Below are positions 62,241 through 64,000 of a stretch of DNA of 64,000 bases, piece by piece (positions within the stretch are counted from its first letter, which is position 1; every line of letters starts with the position of its first letter). The notes under the pieces are model-generated. The model worked only from the letters and a program-made list of their open reading frames with translations, was not told where the DNA came from and did no database searches. The position numbers and the translations under genes are program-made. The DNA is from Pedobacter sp. KBW06 (GTDB taxonomy: Bacteria; Bacteroidota; Bacteroidia; Sphingobacteriales; Sphingobacteriaceae), in the NCBI RefSeq assembly GCF_003852525.1, contig NZ_QAJL01000001.1, forward strand, positions 1,327,133 through 1,391,132, given 5' to 3'.

Positions 62241-63398
62241 TTAGATTTTATGAGTAAATTTTGCTTTCAGCTGACGGGCCGCCTGGGTATAACCTCCCTC
62301 CGCCCCGTCTACGAAATGAATATGCCCGTCTTTAAGGTCCCGGACGTAGCAGGACATCACCGAATCTCCGCTAACATGTACGCCATATAAAATCTCCCCG
62401 GCTTTTTCCAGTTTATCCAAAGCCTTCAACAATTGAAAACGCTCTGCCTGGTTACCGGAAATCACGGTATTGATTCTCCCGTCCATGACCAGTGTATCTG
62501 ACATTTCGACCAGGCGGTTGAGGTAATTCTTCCCGCTTTCCGTTTGAAAATAAATATAACCATACAGGTTGATCAGCCAGCTCTTCAGAAGTTCAAAAAA
62601 ACGGATCTTTCCAATCCTGGCACGCATCTCCACACTGAGCCGGTCGAAGCTGGATTTCAGCTTAAGCTTGGCCACGGAAATGGGTTGCCTTTTTTGCGGT
62701 GGCCCGTAAATCTCGTCAATGTGCCGGATCACTTTACTAAAAACCAATGCCGGGGAAACAGAACCAACAGCCATAACCAGCAGGGTAACAATCTCCTGGC
62801 TGTTCTCCGGCGGATCAATTTTATCCCAGCGGCATTGCATTCCGCTGAGGTCGAGTTCTGCTGCAGGTTCCAGTTCCGAAGCAAACAGGTAATCTTCGGC
62901 TTTGATCAACTGCTCTGCAAAGCTTAAACCTTTACCAAGTATCACAGGAATGGAAAAAGCCTCAGAGAGGCTGAATTTGCTGATGTTCAGCTCATGTCCC
63001 TCCCGATAAATTTCCTGCACCGGAACAATGCCGACACGCAGTTCCAGGCTAAAATTCTCAGAGGTATTGAACTGATACAACAATAAGCCTTGCATGGCCT
63101 GATCTGCAATAGACGGAGGAACAATAAATGTAGCCCCATCCCCTCCAAAGAAGAATGGAACAGTAATCCCTGCTCTGAAAGCCAGGTTCAACACCGTTAC
63201 AATACTTCCTGTAGCGATCAGGTTTACGGTCTCATGAAGACCAGACTGTACCGCCTGCGTTGATCCTTTAATGTCCGTGATGATCACATGCCAGTCGGCA
63301 GGAACGGGATGAAATAATGTTGTTTTTAATAAAAGATCAGCAAGTGCCATTCGGGTGGCAGGCAGGTCATTATAAAACTGATCCGTAGATTGAGGCAT
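62241..63398 (-). CDS. DUF3095-family protein with nucleotide-cyclase-like N-terminus
   Basis: 385 aa. The N-terminal half carries ITDIKGSTQAV (Asp at about 42) and FGGDGATFIVPP (85-95), the two motif positions typical of class III nucleotide cyclases, in which metal-binding Asp and the GGD turn lie in these places. The C-terminal half (about 250-380) is alpha/beta with SGDSVMSCYVRDLKDGHIHFVDGAEGGYTQAARQLK. Cytosolic. Catalytic activity is not shown for the family. Coupled to the membrane-protein gene. Confidence 0.82.
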   Translation of the reverse strand: MPQSTDQFYNDLPATRMALADLLLKTTLFHPVPADWHVIITDIKGSTQAVQSGLHETVNLIATGSIVTVLNLAFRAGITVPFFFGGDGATFIVPPSIADQAMQGLLLYQFNTSENFSLELRVGIVPVQEIYREGHELNISKFSLSEAFSIPVILGKGLSFAEQLIKAEDYLFASELEPAAELDLSGMQCRWDKIDPPENSQEIVTLLVMAVGSVSPALVFSKVIRHIDEIYGPPQKRQPISVAKLKLKSSFDRLSVEMRARIGKIRFFELLKSWLINLYGYIYFQTESGKNYLNRLVEMSDTLVMDGRINTVISGNQAERFQLLKALDKLEKAGEILYGVHVSGDSVMSCYVRDLKDGHIHFVDGAEGGYTQAARQLKAKFTHKI

Positions 63399-63491
63399 CC
63401 ATAAAAATAACCATCATCTTTGTAATTACGTTATTTAATTAAGGAAGATTTACAGCAGGAGGCCGAATAACACCGCGTCCTGCTGTGAATA

Positions 63492-64000
63492 CTATCTGGT
63501 GGTATAACCACCATTTGCAAAAATGGTCTGTCCGGTGATCCACCAGCCATCCGTTACCAGGAATTCCACCAATGGTGCAATGTCTTTGATATTTGTTAAA
63601 CCACCCAAAGCAGAGGCTGATTGGTGATAGGCCACCGCCTCCGGAGATTCCTGTCCATAAAAAAATGGCGTATCCATGGGTCCGGGAGCAACAGCCGTAA
63701 CTGAAATCCCACGTTCCCCGAACTCTTTGGAAGCCGCACGGGTAAAATGTTCTACCGGTGCTTTCGCTCCCGCATAGGTGGAATACAAACCGGTATAAGC
63801 AGCGAGCAATGAAGTCACAATGGTACAGATTCTGCCATGGTCATTTATTTTCTTCCCTGCTTCCTGAAGGAAGAAATAGGCAGATTTGGAATTTATACCA
63901 AACATGGTGTCGTATTCCGCTTCAGTAGTTTCCGCAAAAGGCTTTTTAAGTACCATCCCCACCGTATTTATGGCGATATCAATGCCTCCAAACCTTGCAA
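63492..64000 (-). CDS. Short-chain dehydrogenase/reductase, 5' end cut by window edge
   Basis: The frame is open to the window end; the residues before GMVLKK read FGGIDIAINTV, the standard SDR strand beta-4 with NTVG in place of NNAG. Then TSLLAAYTGLYSTYAGAKAPVEHF supplies the catalytic Ser and YxxxK (Tyr in STYAGAK), and VAPGPMDTPFF and ITGQTIFANGGYT close the Rossmann fold. The N-terminal GxxxGxG motif lies beyond the window. NAD(P)-dependent oxidoreductase, substrate unknown. Confidence 0.9.
   Translation of the reverse strand, partial: ARFGGIDIAINTVGMVLKKPFAETTEAEYDTMFGINSKSAYFFLQEAGKKINDHGRICTIVTSLLAAYTGLYSTYAGAKAPVEHFTRAASKEFGERGISVTAVAPGPMDTPFFYGQESPEAVAYHQSASALGGLTNIKDIAPLVEFLVTDGWWITGQTIFANGGYTTR

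Overview
The window looks like chromosomal DNA of a Bacteroidetes bacterium, most likely Sphingobacteriaceae and Pedobacter-like (inference). The signs are three complete or near-complete ECF sigma / FecR / SusC / SusD loci, GLPGLI and Oar-type outer-membrane proteins, CKK-type lipoprotein signals, and several promoter -7 elements of the Bacteroidetes form TAnnTTTG. I see no tRNA, rRNA, IS element, prophage or CRISPR array.

Layout. 62-7135 (minus): locus 1, sigma, FecR, SusC and SusD, running off the left edge. 7254-10792: idi, a phosphoesterase, an AraC regulator facing an OmpW porin, and a small cytosolic protein. 10823-20726 (minus): locus 2, sigma, FecR, SusC, SusD, a thioredoxin-domain protein, a TlpA protein and an SRPBCC protein. 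20882-34085: accessory and housekeeping genes, including an ANT(6)/AadS-like adenylyltransferase, a DJ-1/PfpI protein, a Crp/Fnr regulator, a class D beta-lactamase, a short SPFH protein, a phytase-like lipoprotein, a Nudix hydrolase, a MacB/FtsX permease, an EreA/ChaN-like protein, a DUF2461 protein and a Rossmann protein. 34122-44519 (minus): locus 3, sigma, FecR, SusC, SusD and three TlpA proteins. 44816-50678: a small protein, then a histidine kinase / response regulator / outer-membrane barrel / GLPGLI unit. 50784-56948 (minus): a DUF1080 protein, a hypothetical protein and a copper-handling operon (His-rich protein, two DUF3347 proteins, CxxCH haem protein, CopA oxidase with a CopB-like tail). 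57137-64000: a class II cyclic-nucleotide phosphodiesterase-like protein, an Oar-like receptor, a membrane protein, a DUF3095 cyclase-fold protein and a truncated SDR.

How the genes work together. In each Sus locus the receptor carries an STN domain, the signature of TonB-dependent transducers that signal through FecR to the ECF sigma factor. Loci 2 and 3 have no glycoside hydrolase; their partners are CXXC thioredoxin/TlpA proteins, so they are not ordinary glycan loci.

The most interesting signal lies in the fecR-susC gap of all three loci. Each gap holds a hairpin whose T-tract lies on the strand opposite to susC, and each susC start codon is overlapped by an opposite-strand TAnnTTTG element. 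The simplest reading is three paralogous antisense RNAs of about 90-150 nt covering the susC leader, similar in layout to the DonS-type antisense RNAs of Bacteroides. Other notable signals are a perfect 14-bp inverted repeat burying the histidine-kinase start codon, TTAAC repeats in front of both the kinase and its neighbouring barrel gene, and an orphan structured region with two tandem terminators at 30745-30902.
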